DNA of 64,000 bases from Streptomyces sp. CB02923 (GTDB taxonomy: Bacteria; Actinomycetota; Actinomycetes; Streptomycetales; Streptomycetaceae), in contig NZ_LWKZ01000028.1 in the NCBI RefSeq assembly GCF_001905005.1, forward strand, positions 1 through 64,000, given 5' to 3'. Under the pieces are notes generated by a model. The model saw only the letters and a program-made list of their open reading frames with translations. It was not told where the DNA came from and did not search any database. Of the stretch, positions 17,690 through 25,913 are shown piece by piece. Both the position numbers and the translations under genes were made by a program. How positions within the stretch are numbered: position 1 is the stretch's first letter; each line of letters begins with the position of its first letter.

Positions 17690-19222
17690 TCACCGCGTCA
17701 GCAGCGAGAGGTCCTCCCCCGCCGTCGGCACCACCACGGTCCCCCGGTCGTCCGGCAGCGTCTGCACGGTGAAGGCGGGCAGGCCGCCCTGGGGCAGCGC
17801 CAGCGTCCGCGCCGCGTGGACCGGGCCGCTGCCCGCCGCCGGTTCGACGGTCAGCGCGTAGGAGCCCTTGAGGCCCTGGGGGCGCGGCGGTTCGACGGCG
17901 AGGGTGCTGCCGCCCTTGACCGTGTACGTCTTCGACACCGGCGTGCCGCCCCCGCTGCCCGCCGACGCGGTGACCGTGACCTTGGCGTCCTTGCCCTTCT
18001 CCGGTGCGACCAGGGACAGCGTGCTGCCCTTGTCCCGGTTGTCGGCGGCGGTGGCCCGCTGTCCGACCGCTCCGGTCGCCGGGATGAAGGCCATCTCCTG
18101 CTTGTCGCCCTTGCCGCGGATGACCTGGAGGGCCGCCGCGACCGGCGCCTTGGAGCCGTTCGCGGGGGTCAGCACGAGCGAGCCCGCCTCGCCCTTGGTG
18201 ACGTCCTTGAGGTCGACGGACGCCGTCATGCCGCTCTTGACGTGCAGTGTCTCCACGCCGGCCGGGGTGATCAGGCCGTTCGGGGTGGCCAGTTGCACCT
18301 TCAGGTCGGCGTCCTCCCGGCCGGGGGCGACGGCGACGAGGTGGACGGAGGTCGCGTCGGCCGGGATGCCCGGCAGGACCGCGCCGGGCGCGGGGTCGGC
18401 CGCGGCGGGCAGCCAGTCGCCGCCCAGTTTCGCGTCGGCGGCCTGTACGGAGGCGCCGACCCGGCCCTCGCGGGCGACCACGTGCAGTGCCGCGTCCTGG
18501 GTGGGGGCGCCGGTCAGGGTGGAGAGCAGGACCGGCACGGTGGAGCGCGGCGGGACGGTGATGTTCTCGCCGGACGCGGACTGCAGCGGGCCGTCCTTGC
18601 CGCGCAGGTCGAGGTCGACGACGGCCGGGGAGTCGTCGGGGTTGGTGAGGTGGATGTAGTCCTGGCGGTCCTTGCCGGTGCTCACGCCGGGGAACCAGAA
18701 GTCGGTGTCGGGTGCCGCGCAGGACAGGCCGAGCAGGCCGCGGCCGCTGCCGGCCGCGACGCTGGTGGTCTGCTGGACGGTCCAGCCGGGCGCGAGGGCG
18801 CCGTCGGCGGTCCCGACGAGGGCGGGCGCGTCGGCGCGGTCCGTGGTGGCGGTGACCGGGGTGCCGGCTTCCTTCAGTGGCGCGACGGGCGCGGCGTTCG
18901 TCTGCGCGCCCGGCTTGCCCTTGCCGTCCGGCGTGCCGCCCTTGCCGTCCGGCTTGCCCTGCTGGGCGGGCAGCAGCCCCGCGGTGCCCTGGGGGCCGGT
19001 CTTGCCGCCCGTTCCCTTGGGGGTGAAGGCGGTGTACGTGGTGTCGCCGACCTCCGACGAGGTGGGCGGCGGGCACAGCTGCGCGGACCGCTCCACGGGC
19101 AGCCGGGAGGCGCCCTTGGCCGTGGTGGTGCGCTGGCCGTCGGGGGCGGCCATGGCGGCGACGCCGGTGACCGCGCCGAGCGCCACGGTCGCGCCGATCA
19201 GGGACATGATGGTGCGCTTCAC
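17690..19222 (-). CDS. DUF5719 family secreted/membrane-anchored protein
   Basis: A 510-aa protein whose first about 28 residues (KRTIMSLIGATVALGAVTGVAAMAAPDG) form a signal peptide or anchor. The rest is an extracytoplasmic, beta-strand-rich protein. It has repeated motifs such as PPRSTVPVLLSTLTGAP and LAVEPPRPQGLKGSYALTVEP that suggest Ig-like or propeller modules, and a Gly/Lys-rich stretch at about 85-115. The GTG start at 19222 overlaps the stop of the giant glycosyltransferase gene in a GTGA tetranucleotide. The two are thus translationally coupled and probably work together at the cell surface. No function is established for the family that I know of. Confidence 0.8.
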   Translation of the reverse strand: MKRTIMSLIGATVALGAVTGVAAMAAPDGQRTTTAKGASRLPVERSAQLCPPPTSSEVGDTTYTAFTPKGTGGKTGPQGTAGLLPAQQGKPDGKGGTPDGKGKPGAQTNAAPVAPLKEAGTPVTATTDRADAPALVGTADGALAPGWTVQQTTSVAAGSGRGLLGLSCAAPDTDFWFPGVSTGKDRQDYIHLTNPDDSPAVVDLDLRGKDGPLQSASGENITVPPRSTVPVLLSTLTGAPTQDAALHVVAREGRVGASVQAADAKLGGDWLPAAADPAPGAVLPGIPADATSVHLVAVAPGREDADLKVQLATPNGLITPAGVETLHVKSGMTASVDLKDVTKGEAGSLVLTPANGSKAPVAAALQVIRGKGDKQEMAFIPATGAVGQRATAADNRDKGSTLSLVAPEKGKDAKVTVTASAGSGGGTPVSKTYTVKGGSTLAVEPPRPQGLKGSYALTVEPAAGSGPVHAARTLALPQGGLPAFTVQTLPDDRGTVVVPTAGEDLSLLTR

Positions 19223-22200
19223 TGCTGGTCGCTCCCGTCGCGGCGGGGCTCGCGGTAGGAGCCGGGGTACGTCGTGCCGTCGTCGTAGGGCTGCTGGGGC
19301 GGCTGGTGCGGCGGCTGCTGCTGGTGCGGCGGCTGCTGGGGCGGCTGCTGGCCGTAGTGGTACGGGTCGTAGGTGCCGGGCTGGTGCGGGGCGGCGGCCT
19401 GGTCGGAGTCCGGCGGGTAGCCGTCGGCTCCGCCCGCGTACGGCCGGCCGTACTGGTCCTGCCCGTACTGCTGGGAGCCCGCCTCCGGCCCGTACGGCTG
19501 CGCGCCCGCTCCCTCCCCGTACGGCTGCCCGTACGGTTCCTGCCCGTACGGCTGGACGTACGGCTGGACGCCGGGTTCCTGCCCGTACGGCTGCTGCGCG
19601 CCCTGGTACGGGTCGCCCGGCTGCTGCCACTGGTCGTACATCTGCATCTGCTGCTGCCCGTAGCCGTGCTGCTCGTCGTAGCCCTGCTGCGGCACGGCCG
19701 CGTACGGGTCGGCGGCCTGGACGTCCGCGGGGGCGGCGCCCTGCGGCACCGCCGCCGGGCCGGGCGGCGGCTCCTCGCCGGTCCGCGCGGCCGGGATGCC
19801 CGGCTCCGCGCCGCCTTCGGGGGCGTCCGCGGTCTGCGCCGCGCGCAGGCGCCGCGCCCGGCGGCCCTCGCCCGCGACGGCCTGTGCGGGCACCGCGGGC
19901 ACGCCGTCCTCGGGCAGGTCGTCGTCGATCTCGCGGCGGCGGCCCGGCAGGGCGAGCACCACGAGGACCACGGCGAGCGCGCCCTGGGCCCAGAGCCACG
20001 CGGTGTGGCCCATGGGGTCGTCGTAGGTGAGGTCGAGGCGGCCGCCGGTCGCGGGCAGTTCGAAGCCCTGCGCCCAGCCGTCCAGCTCGACCGGTTTCAG
20101 TGCCTTGCCGTCGAGGGTGGCCTGCCAGCCCGCGTCGGCGGTGTCGGCGACGCGCAGCACCCGGCCGTCGGCGCCCGCGGGCAGGTCGGTGTGGGACTCG
20201 ACGGGCCCGGACGGGACGGGCACCGGTGCGGCGGCGCGGCCCGCGCGGGTCCCGTCCTTGGTCTCCTCCGGCACGATCGAGACCCGCGAGACGCGCTGTT
20301 CCACGCGCCACAGGGCGCTGCCGTCGTCCTGGCTGAGGCGCATCAGGCCCGGTGTGGCGTCCAGGACGCGGCCCATGTCGCGGGGCGCGCCGTCGCGGAC
20401 CAGGATGTAGCGGACCGCGTAGCCGCCGAGCTGGTTGCTCTGGTCGGCGCCGGAGCCGGCGACGAGGTTGGCGACGATGCCGCCGAGCCGCTTGTCCTCG
20501 CCGGTCCCGTCGGCGATGTCGGCGTCGCCGAGGCGGGCGCCGGAGCCGCGTACCAGGCTGTAGGCGACGTGGCCGGCGCCGCCGTCGAGGACGAGGGTGC
20601 GGGCCCGGTCGACGGAGCCGGTGTCCTCGGCGACGAACGCCGGGACCTGTACGGAGTCGCGGCGCTCCAGCGGCCCGGCCGCGCCGGTGATCATCCAGCT
20701 GACCGCCGCGTACAGGGGGGCGAGCAGCGCGGACAGCGCGATCAGGACGGCGACCGGCTGCTTCCAGCCGAAGCCGAGGGTCTCCATGCGGGAGCGGATG
20801 CCTTCGGCGCCGACGGTGGCGGTGCACAGCAGCGCCAGCCCGTAGACGAGGGCGGCGGGTCCGGCCCAGGCGGAGCGGTTGGCCAGTACGGCGAACAGCA
20901 GGGCGGTCACGGCCACCGCCCAGGCGACTCGGACCGCGCGCTGCCGGTCGTCGCGCAGGGTGGCGCCCAGCGCGGCCAGCACGATGCCGAGGAGCAGCAC
21001 CCCGCCGACGGCCTTCGGGCCGCCGGGGCTGATGCCGACGAGGTCCAGTACGGACGCCGAGCCCGCGCCGAGGTCCAGTCCGGCCTCCCGGAAGAAGCGG
21101 GAGGGGTGGGCGAGCAGGGACAGCGACCAGGGGGCCAGGACGACGAGGGGGGTGACGGCGACGGCGAGGAAGCGCAGCGCGTAGGCGAGGAGCAGGCCGC
21201 GGTTGCCGTCCAGGGCGCGCAGGACGAGCAGGGCGATGCCGAGCAGGACGGCGACGGGCCAGACGACCGGCGTGAAGGCGGTGGTGACGGTGAGGAGCAG
21301 GGCGTACGCCCAGGCGGCGCGCCAGCTGGGCCGGGTGCCGGGGGTCAGCCGCAGGCCGCCTGCGGCGACGGCGGCCCGTGCCATGAGCGGCAGCAGGACC
21401 GCGAGGACCGCGGTGCCGATGCGGCCGCCGGCGAGGGCGCCGGTGGCGGCGGGCAGGAAGGCGTAGACGATGCTGCCCCAGGCGCGCAGCAGGCGGGAGC
21501 CGACGAGCGGCCGGGAGGCGAAGTAGGCGCTCAGTCCGGCGAGCGGTACGGAGCAGACGAGCAGCACGGTGACGGCCAGGCCGGTGCTGCCGAGGAAGAG
21601 GGTGGCGATCAGGGCGAGGACGGCGAGGTACGGGGGCGCGGCGGCGGTGCTGCCGGTGCCGGTGGCGTGCCAGCCGTCGAGGTAGCCCGACCACAGGTCG
21701 GAGAGGGTGCCGGGGGCGGGCAGCAGGGCGCCGCCGGTGAGCGCGCCGGAGCCGAGCAGGGAGCGGCAGGCGATGAGGGAGACGGCGAGCAGGAGGAGGA
21801 AGAGCACCGGGGCCGGCTGGCGGGCGATCCGCTTGAGCCGGGCGAACTGTTCGATCTCCAGGTAGTCGGCGTCGTCGCCGCCGGGGCCCGATTCGACGGC
21901 GCCGTGCCGTCCGGCGGAGGCGGCTTCGGGGGCGGAGCGGCCGGCGAGGTTGCCGGCGACCTGTTCGACGGTGGCCCGTACGGTCGCGCCGGGTGGCGGG
22001 AAGAGCGGCCGCAGTTCGCTCGCGTCGGTCGCGGGGCGGCCGCGTTTGCGGCGTGCGGCGAGGATGCGGCCGGGGCGCAGCAGGGTGCCGATGAGTCCGG
22101 CGAGTTCGTCGAGGGCCTGGCCGGGGACCTTGCCGACGAGGTAGGCGAGGACGCGGAGCAGGGTGCCGAGGACGATGCGCAGGGCGACGTACGGGAGCAG

Positions 22201-23154
22201 GGCGCCGCGGGTGTTGGCCAGGAGGGTGTAGACGGCGCCGGCCTTGTCGACGCGGTGGGGGCTGGCGGTGGAGCGGCCGACGCAGTCGATGGGGCGGCGT
22301 TCGCGGGCGGACGCCTCGGCGTGGCGCAGGACCGCGTCGGGGGCGACGAGGACCTGGTGTCCGGCGGACTGGGCGCGCCAGCACAGGTCGACGTCGTCGC
22401 GCATCAGCGGCAGCCGCCGGTCGAAGCCGCCCAACTGCTCGTACACGTCGCGGCGGATGAGCATGCCGGCGCTGGAGACGGAGAGCACCGGGCGTACCTG
22501 GTCGTGCTGTCCCTGGTCCTGTTCGCGGCGGTCCAGGCCGGTCCAACGGCGGCCGCTGCGGGCGATGCTGACGCCGGTTTCGAGGAGCTGGCGGCGGTCG
22601 TACCAGCTGCGCAGTTTGGGTCCGACGACGGCGGTGGAGGGGCTGGCGTCGGCGACGCGCAGCAGTTCGGCGAGTGCGTCGGGTTCGGGCGCGCAGTCGT
22701 CGTGCAGCAGCCAGAGCCATTGGACGGGTTCGCCGTGCGGGAGTTCCGGCAGGTCGTAGGCGTCGTCGCGCCAGGTGCGGCCGACCGGGTCCCAGCCGCT
22801 GGGGCGGCGCAGGTACGGCAGGTCGTCGGGGCCGAGGACGGGGGCGGTGCGTACGGCTTCGTCGACGGCGGTGCCGAAGCCGGAGCGGCGGGCGAGGTGG
22901 AGTACGCGGTCGTCGCCGAGGGCTTCGCCGAGCAGCCGGGCGGAGCCGTCGGCGCTGCCGGTGTCGGCGCCGACGACGTGCTGGGCCGGGCGTTCCTGGC
23001 CGAGCAGTCCGGCGAGTGCGTCGGGCAGCCAGCGTTCGCCGTCGTGGGAGACGATCACGGCGGTGACGACGTGCCGGGGGAACTCGGGGGTGCCGTCGTG
23101 GTATTCGGCGGCGGCTTGCGCGGCCTGGGCGGCCGGCTGAGTGTGCACGGACAT
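19219..23154 (-). CDS. Large membrane glycosyltransferase (GT2 domain plus multi-spanning domain)
   Basis: A 1311-aa protein. Residues 28-320 are a family 2 glycosyltransferase: VTAVIVSHDGERWLPDALAGL, WLWLLHDDCAPEPDAL and GGFDRRLPLMRDDVDLCWR. Residues about 440-1100 hold about 12-14 membrane helices with large extracytoplasmic segments. A hydrophilic tail follows (about 1120-1311), ending in roughly 130 residues of Tyr/Gln/Gly/Pro repeats such as QPYGQEPYGQPYG. It probably transfers a sugar from a lipid-linked or nucleotide donor to an envelope glycopolymer. Equivalents occur beside whiB in other streptomycetes as I recall. It is coupled to the DUF5719 gene by a 4-bp overlap. Confidence 0.85.
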   Translation of the reverse strand: MSVHTQPAAQAAQAAAEYHDGTPEFPRHVVTAVIVSHDGERWLPDALAGLLGQERPAQHVVGADTGSADGSARLLGEALGDDRVLHLARRSGFGTAVDEAVRTAPVLGPDDLPYLRRPSGWDPVGRTWRDDAYDLPELPHGEPVQWLWLLHDDCAPEPDALAELLRVADASPSTAVVGPKLRSWYDRRQLLETGVSIARSGRRWTGLDRREQDQGQHDQVRPVLSVSSAGMLIRRDVYEQLGGFDRRLPLMRDDVDLCWRAQSAGHQVLVAPDAVLRHAEASARERRPIDCVGRSTASPHRVDKAGAVYTLLANTRGALLPYVALRIVLGTLLRVLAYLVGKVPGQALDELAGLIGTLLRPGRILAARRKRGRPATDASELRPLFPPPGATVRATVEQVAGNLAGRSAPEAASAGRHGAVESGPGGDDADYLEIEQFARLKRIARQPAPVLFLLLLAVSLIACRSLLGSGALTGGALLPAPGTLSDLWSGYLDGWHATGTGSTAAAPPYLAVLALIATLFLGSTGLAVTVLLVCSVPLAGLSAYFASRPLVGSRLLRAWGSIVYAFLPAATGALAGGRIGTAVLAVLLPLMARAAVAAGGLRLTPGTRPSWRAAWAYALLLTVTTAFTPVVWPVAVLLGIALLVLRALDGNRGLLLAYALRFLAVAVTPLVVLAPWSLSLLAHPSRFFREAGLDLGAGSASVLDLVGISPGGPKAVGGVLLLGIVLAALGATLRDDRQRAVRVAWAVAVTALLFAVLANRSAWAGPAALVYGLALLCTATVGAEGIRSRMETLGFGWKQPVAVLIALSALLAPLYAAVSWMITGAAGPLERRDSVQVPAFVAEDTGSVDRARTLVLDGGAGHVAYSLVRGSGARLGDADIADGTGEDKRLGGIVANLVAGSGADQSNQLGGYAVRYILVRDGAPRDMGRVLDATPGLMRLSQDDGSALWRVEQRVSRVSIVPEETKDGTRAGRAAAPVPVPSGPVESHTDLPAGADGRVLRVADTADAGWQATLDGKALKPVELDGWAQGFELPATGGRLDLTYDDPMGHTAWLWAQGALAVVLVVLALPGRRREIDDDLPEDGVPAVPAQAVAGEGRRARRLRAAQTADAPEGGAEPGIPAARTGEEPPPGPAAVPQGAAPADVQAADPYAAVPQQGYDEQHGYGQQQMQMYDQWQQPGDPYQGAQQPYGQEPGVQPYVQPYGQEPYGQPYGEGAGAQPYGPEAGSQQYGQDQYGRPYAGGADGYPPDSDQAAAPHQPGTYDPYHYGQQPPQQPPHQQQPPHQPPQQPYDDGTTYPGSYREPRRDGSDQQ

Positions 23155-23447
23155 CGAGGTAGGGGCCCTCCCCGGGGGTCTCGGGGTCCTCCCCCGGCAT
23201 AGCGCTGCGCTGTGGACTGCGACGGACGGCGACGCGGTGCGGCCGACGGCGCGTCCCGTGGCCGGGTGCCCGTCAGGGCGTCGGTGCGCCTCGGACGCGG
23301 CCCCACACTAATGCTTCGGCGGTGGCGTGCGTCTGCCGCGTGCACAGCGGTCCGCCTCCGGCACGTGTGGCGCTGGAGGCGGACCGTTGTCTATAGGGGG
23401 ATTTAGGGAGATGCGGTGGCCCGGCGGCCGGGCCGTCCTGCTGGACG
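23155..23447. other. Spacer between whiB and the large glycosyltransferase gene
   Basis: These 293 bp contain the whiB terminator (23348-23386) and presumably the glycosyltransferase promoter. No gene or other repeat is apparent. Confidence 0.6.
23348..23386 (-). terminator. Hairpin terminator downstream of whiB
   Basis: A perfect 12-bp stem (CGGTCCGCCTCC at 23348-23359 pairing with 23375-23386) with a 15-nt loop lies about 60 bp past the whiB stop on the leftward transcript. Confidence 0.75.
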
Positions 23448-23711
23448 TCAGACCGCTGCCTTCTTGAGCCGGCGCCGCTCGCGCTCGGACAGTCCGCCCC
23501 AGATTCCGAAGCGTTCGTCGTTGGCGAGGGCATATTCAAGGCATTCGGAGCGGACCTCGCACGCGAGGCAGACCTTCTTGGCCTCGCGGGTGGAGCCACC
23601 CTTCTCCGGGAAGAAGGACTCGGGGTCGGTCTGGGCGCACAGCGCGCGCTCCTGCCAGCCGAGCTCCTCGTCCGCCTCTTCGACCAGCAATTCCTGGAAC
23701 AGCTCGGTCAT
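23448..23711 (-). CDS. whiB: Developmental transcription regulator WhiB (4Fe-4S Wbl protein)
   Basis: The 87-aa sequence matches Streptomyces WhiB nearly throughout as I recall it (ELGWQERALCAQTDPESFFPEKGG..., ending SERERRRLKKAAV). WhiB acts with WhiA to activate sporulation-septation genes. Cys25, Cys48, Cys51 and Cys57 bind the 4Fe-4S cluster. GIWGG (69-73) is the sigma-binding/turn motif, and the basic tail contacts DNA. The ATG at 23711 follows GAGGGG; a longer in-frame extension runs into the promoter and is rejected. A strong promoter lies 67 bp upstream and a terminator follows, so it is monocistronic. Confidence 0.96.
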   Translation of the reverse strand: MTELFQELLVEEADEELGWQERALCAQTDPESFFPEKGGSTREAKKVCLACEVRSECLEYALANDERFGIWGGLSERERRRLKKAAV

Positions 23712-23784
23712 GTGCGCCCCTCGTCTGTCTTTGCGTCCCCGTGATGCAGCCGTTACCGATGGCGGCTGAACGACACGAGTGAAA

Positions 23785-23813
23785 TTACAAGTGTGCCGAT
23801 CCGGGCCAGTCAA
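23785..23813 (-). promoter_or_regulatory. whiB promoter
   Basis: On the minus strand there is a TTGACT -35 (23808-23813) and a TTGTAA -10 (23785-23790) with a 17-bp spacer, giving a start near 23778 and a 5' UTR of about 67 nt. Streptomyces whiB is known to use two promoters; I can see only this one clearly. Confidence 0.65.
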
Positions 23814-24132
23814 GCCGAGATCTGCTATTGGGCCCCTTATTCACTCTGCGGAACCAAGCCTATGCAGAAAGTGTTCAAATCGGCAAAAAACAGGACACTT
23901 TCTCAGCTGCATCACCTGTAACTCCCCTCTCACACCCAAGGACGCGACGGGCGGCGCAGCCGTTGCACCCTGCACGCGGAAGCGGGCCAGGTCACATTCA
24001 GGTCACGAGACCGCAACGGCGTACAGGGATACGCAGGTGTCGGCCGTCTTCTCCGCACCTCGCCTGCACAAACCTTTCGCCGGGCGCAGTAACCGGATGA
24101 GGTGAAACATATCCCCCAAATCAGACACCCGG
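23814..24132. other. AT-richer spacer between whiB and the cysteine dioxygenase leader
   Basis: No gene is visible. Composition is markedly less GC-rich than the neighbours (for example the run near 23875-23905). The region probably carries further upstream regulatory sites for whiB; none can be named from sequence. Confidence 0.5.
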
Positions 24133-24161
24133 TTGACATGGGGCCGAGTACCCGGTCTCCT
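24133..24161 (+). promoter_or_regulatory. Promoter of the cysteine dioxygenase leader
   Basis: A perfect TTGACA -35 (24133-24138) is followed, after 17 bp, by a weak TCTCCT -10 (24156-24161). Initiation about 8 nt later would fall on the A of the ATG at 24169, giving a leaderless mRNA that begins with the small leader peptide. Confidence 0.5.
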
Positions 24162-24168
24162 TGCATGC

Positions 24169-24255
24169 ATGCCAGCGATTCCTGCGCTCCGCCTGACCCG
24201 TGCCTACGGGTCCCGCTGCGCTGCCCAGGCCCGCTGTCGCTGTTCCAGCTGTTGA
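24169..24255 (+). CDS. Cysteine-rich leader peptide upstream of cysteine dioxygenase
   Basis: A 28-residue frame starting MPAIPALRLTR and ending ARCRCSSC before TGA. Cys occupies codons 17, 23, 25 and 28, so four of the last twelve residues, including the last, are cysteine in a short Arg-rich peptide. It has no ribosome-binding site, but a TTGACA promoter would start transcription at its ATG. Small actinobacterial ORFs with terminal Cys clusters ahead of cysteine or sulfur genes are known to act as cysteine-responsive attenuators in mycobacteria. By analogy, ribosome stalling here would couple cysteine supply to the dioxygenase 134 nt downstream (inference). The peptide itself is probably of no importance. 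Confidence 0.6.
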   Translation: MPAIPALRLTRAYGSRCAAQARCRCSSC

Positions 24256-24389
24256 CGCCACCGAGCTCCAGCTTCTTCTCCCCGTAGCATCCGCAGCACC
24301 CCGCACGGCTCCCGTGTCCGCTGCGCGCGTCCCGCGCGGCGGCGCACTCCATCTGCGCCACCTGAGCACCTTGCCGAGGAATTCCCGCA

Positions 24390-24944
24390 ATGAACAGCGA
24401 TGTCCAGATCGCCGGCGACCCGCTGGCCGTCCCGCACCTGCTCCCGCCCGTCCCCGCGCACCCCTCCACCGTGGCCGGATTCGCGGGACTCGCCCGTGAG
24501 ATCGCCGCCGACCGGGCCCGCTGGGCCCCGCTCGTGCGCTACGACGCCACCACCCGCTGGTACCACCGGCTGCACGCCGTGCCCGGCGCCCCCGCCACCG
24601 GCCACGCGGGACAGGCCCCGGCCGGCTACGAGGTGTGGCTGCTGAGCTGGCTGCCGGGACAGGGCAGCGGACGGCACGACCACGGCCCCTCCTCCGGCGT
24701 ACTGACCGTGCTGGAGGGCGAGTTGAGCGAGCACACGGCGGGCGGACCCCGGACCCTGAAGGCCGGCGCGCAGCGGGTCTTCGCCCCCGGGTACGTCCAC
24801 GAGGTCGTCAACGACGCGCTCGTACCCGCCGTCAGCCTGCACGTGTACTTCCCCGGCCTGACCGACATGCCGATGCACGGCGCCCGGTGCGCGGCGGGCG
24901 CCTCCTCCGGGGCGGGCGCCTCCCGCCCGGTGGCCGCCCCCTGA
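24390..24944 (+). CDS. Cysteine dioxygenase
   Basis: A 184-aa cupin enzyme that oxidises cysteine to cysteine sulfinate with O2, using non-heme iron. The iron-binding three-His set is visible: His96 and His98 in GRHDHGPSSGVLTVLEGEL and His137 in FAPGYVHEVVN. The rest follows the bacterial CDO family, which is near this length. The last 20 residues are a Gly/Ala/Ser tail. The ATG at 24390 follows GAGGAA at about 24376. It lies behind a Cys-rich leader ORF, which suggests control by cysteine. fbiA starts 12 bp after its stop, so read-through into the F420 genes is possible. Confidence 0.9.
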   Translation: MNSDVQIAGDPLAVPHLLPPVPAHPSTVAGFAGLAREIAADRARWAPLVRYDATTRWYHRLHAVPGAPATGHAGQAPAGYEVWLLSWLPGQGSGRHDHGPSSGVLTVLEGELSEHTAGGPRTLKAGAQRVFAPGYVHEVVNDALVPAVSLHVYFPGLTDMPMHGARCAAGASSGAGASRPVAAP

Positions 24945-24956
24945 CATGCTGGGGCC

Positions 24957-25913
24957 ATGCGCATTGTGGTTCTCGCCGGCGGCATCGGCGGCGCCCGCTT
25001 CCTGCGGGGTCTGAAAGCAGCGGCGCCGGACGCCGACATCACGGTCATCGGCAACACCGGTGACGACATCCATCTGTTCGGGCTGAAGGTCTGCCCGGAC
25101 CTCGACACCGTGATGTACACGCTCGGCGGTGGCATCAACGAGGAACAGGGCTGGGGCCGTACCGACGAAACCTTCCGGGTGAAGGAGGAGTTGGCGGCCT
25201 ACGGTGTCGGGCCCGAGTGGTTCGGGCTCGGCGACCGCGACTTCGCCACCCACATCGTCCGTACGCAGATGCTCGGCGCCGGCTACCCGCTCAGCGCGGT
25301 GACCGAGGCGCTGTGCGAGCGCTGGCAGCCGGGCGTGCGGCTGCTGCCGATGTCCGACGACCGGGTCGAGACCCATGTCGCCGTGGACATCGACGGTGAG
25401 CGCAAGGCCGTCCACTTCCAGGAGTACTGGGTACGGCTGCGCGCCTCGGTGGACGCGCACGCGGTGGTACCGGTCGGCGCCGAGCAGGCCAAGCCCGCGC
25501 CGGGCGTGCTGGAGGCCATCGCGGAGGCGGACGTGGTGCTCTTCCCGCCGTCCAACCCGGTGGTGAGCGTCGGGACGATCCTGGCGGTGCCGGGCGTCCG
25601 CGAGGCCATCGCGGACGCCGGGGTGCCGGTGGTCGGGCTGTCGCCGATCGTCGGGGACGCGCCGGTGCGCGGCATGGCGGACAAGGTCCTCGCGGCGGTC
25701 GGCGTCGAGTCGACGGCGTCCGCGGTGGCCCGGCACTACGGCTCCGGGCTGCTGGACGGCTGGCTCGTCGACACGGTGGACGCGGGCACGGTGGCCGAGG
25801 TCGAGGAAGCGGGCATCCGCTGCAAGGCCGTACCGCTGATGATGACCGACCTGGACGCGACCGCCGCGATGGCCCGCGAGGCACTGGCGCTGGCCGAGGA
25901 GGTCCGCGCGTGA
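24957..25913 (+). CDS. fbiA: 2-phospho-L-lactate transferase (CofD/FbiA), coenzyme F420 biosynthesis
   Basis: A 318-aa cytosolic enzyme that joins the activated three-carbon phospho unit to the deazaflavin Fo, giving F420-0 or its dehydro form. Visible family blocks are IVVLAGGIGGARFLRGL at the N-terminus, IGNTGDDIHLFGLKVCPDLDTVMYTL, DRDFATHIVRTQML, and LFPPSNPVVSVGTIL with GLSPIVGDAPVRGMADK. The ATG at 24957 gives the usual start and length. Its stop overlaps the fbiB start by 4 bp, so the two are translationally coupled. Confidence 0.95.
   Translation: MRIVVLAGGIGGARFLRGLKAAAPDADITVIGNTGDDIHLFGLKVCPDLDTVMYTLGGGINEEQGWGRTDETFRVKEELAAYGVGPEWFGLGDRDFATHIVRTQMLGAGYPLSAVTEALCERWQPGVRLLPMSDDRVETHVAVDIDGERKAVHFQEYWVRLRASVDAHAVVPVGAEQAKPAPGVLEAIAEADVVLFPPSNPVVSVGTILAVPGVREAIADAGVPVVGLSPIVGDAPVRGMADKVLAAVGVESTASAVARHYGSGLLDGWLVDTVDAGTVAEVEEAGIRCKAVPLMMTDLDATAAMAREALALAEEVRA

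Noticed and set aside
19306..23202. 1298-residue rightward open frame opposite the large glycosyltransferase
   Set aside because: It is the exact complement, with Gly/Gln/Asp/Ala-rich sequence and no recognisable domain.
24102..24287. 61-residue frame overlapping the Cys-rich leader peptide
   Set aside because: It would start upstream of the predicted transcription start and shows no terminal Cys cluster; the 28-residue frame at 24169 fits the promoter better.
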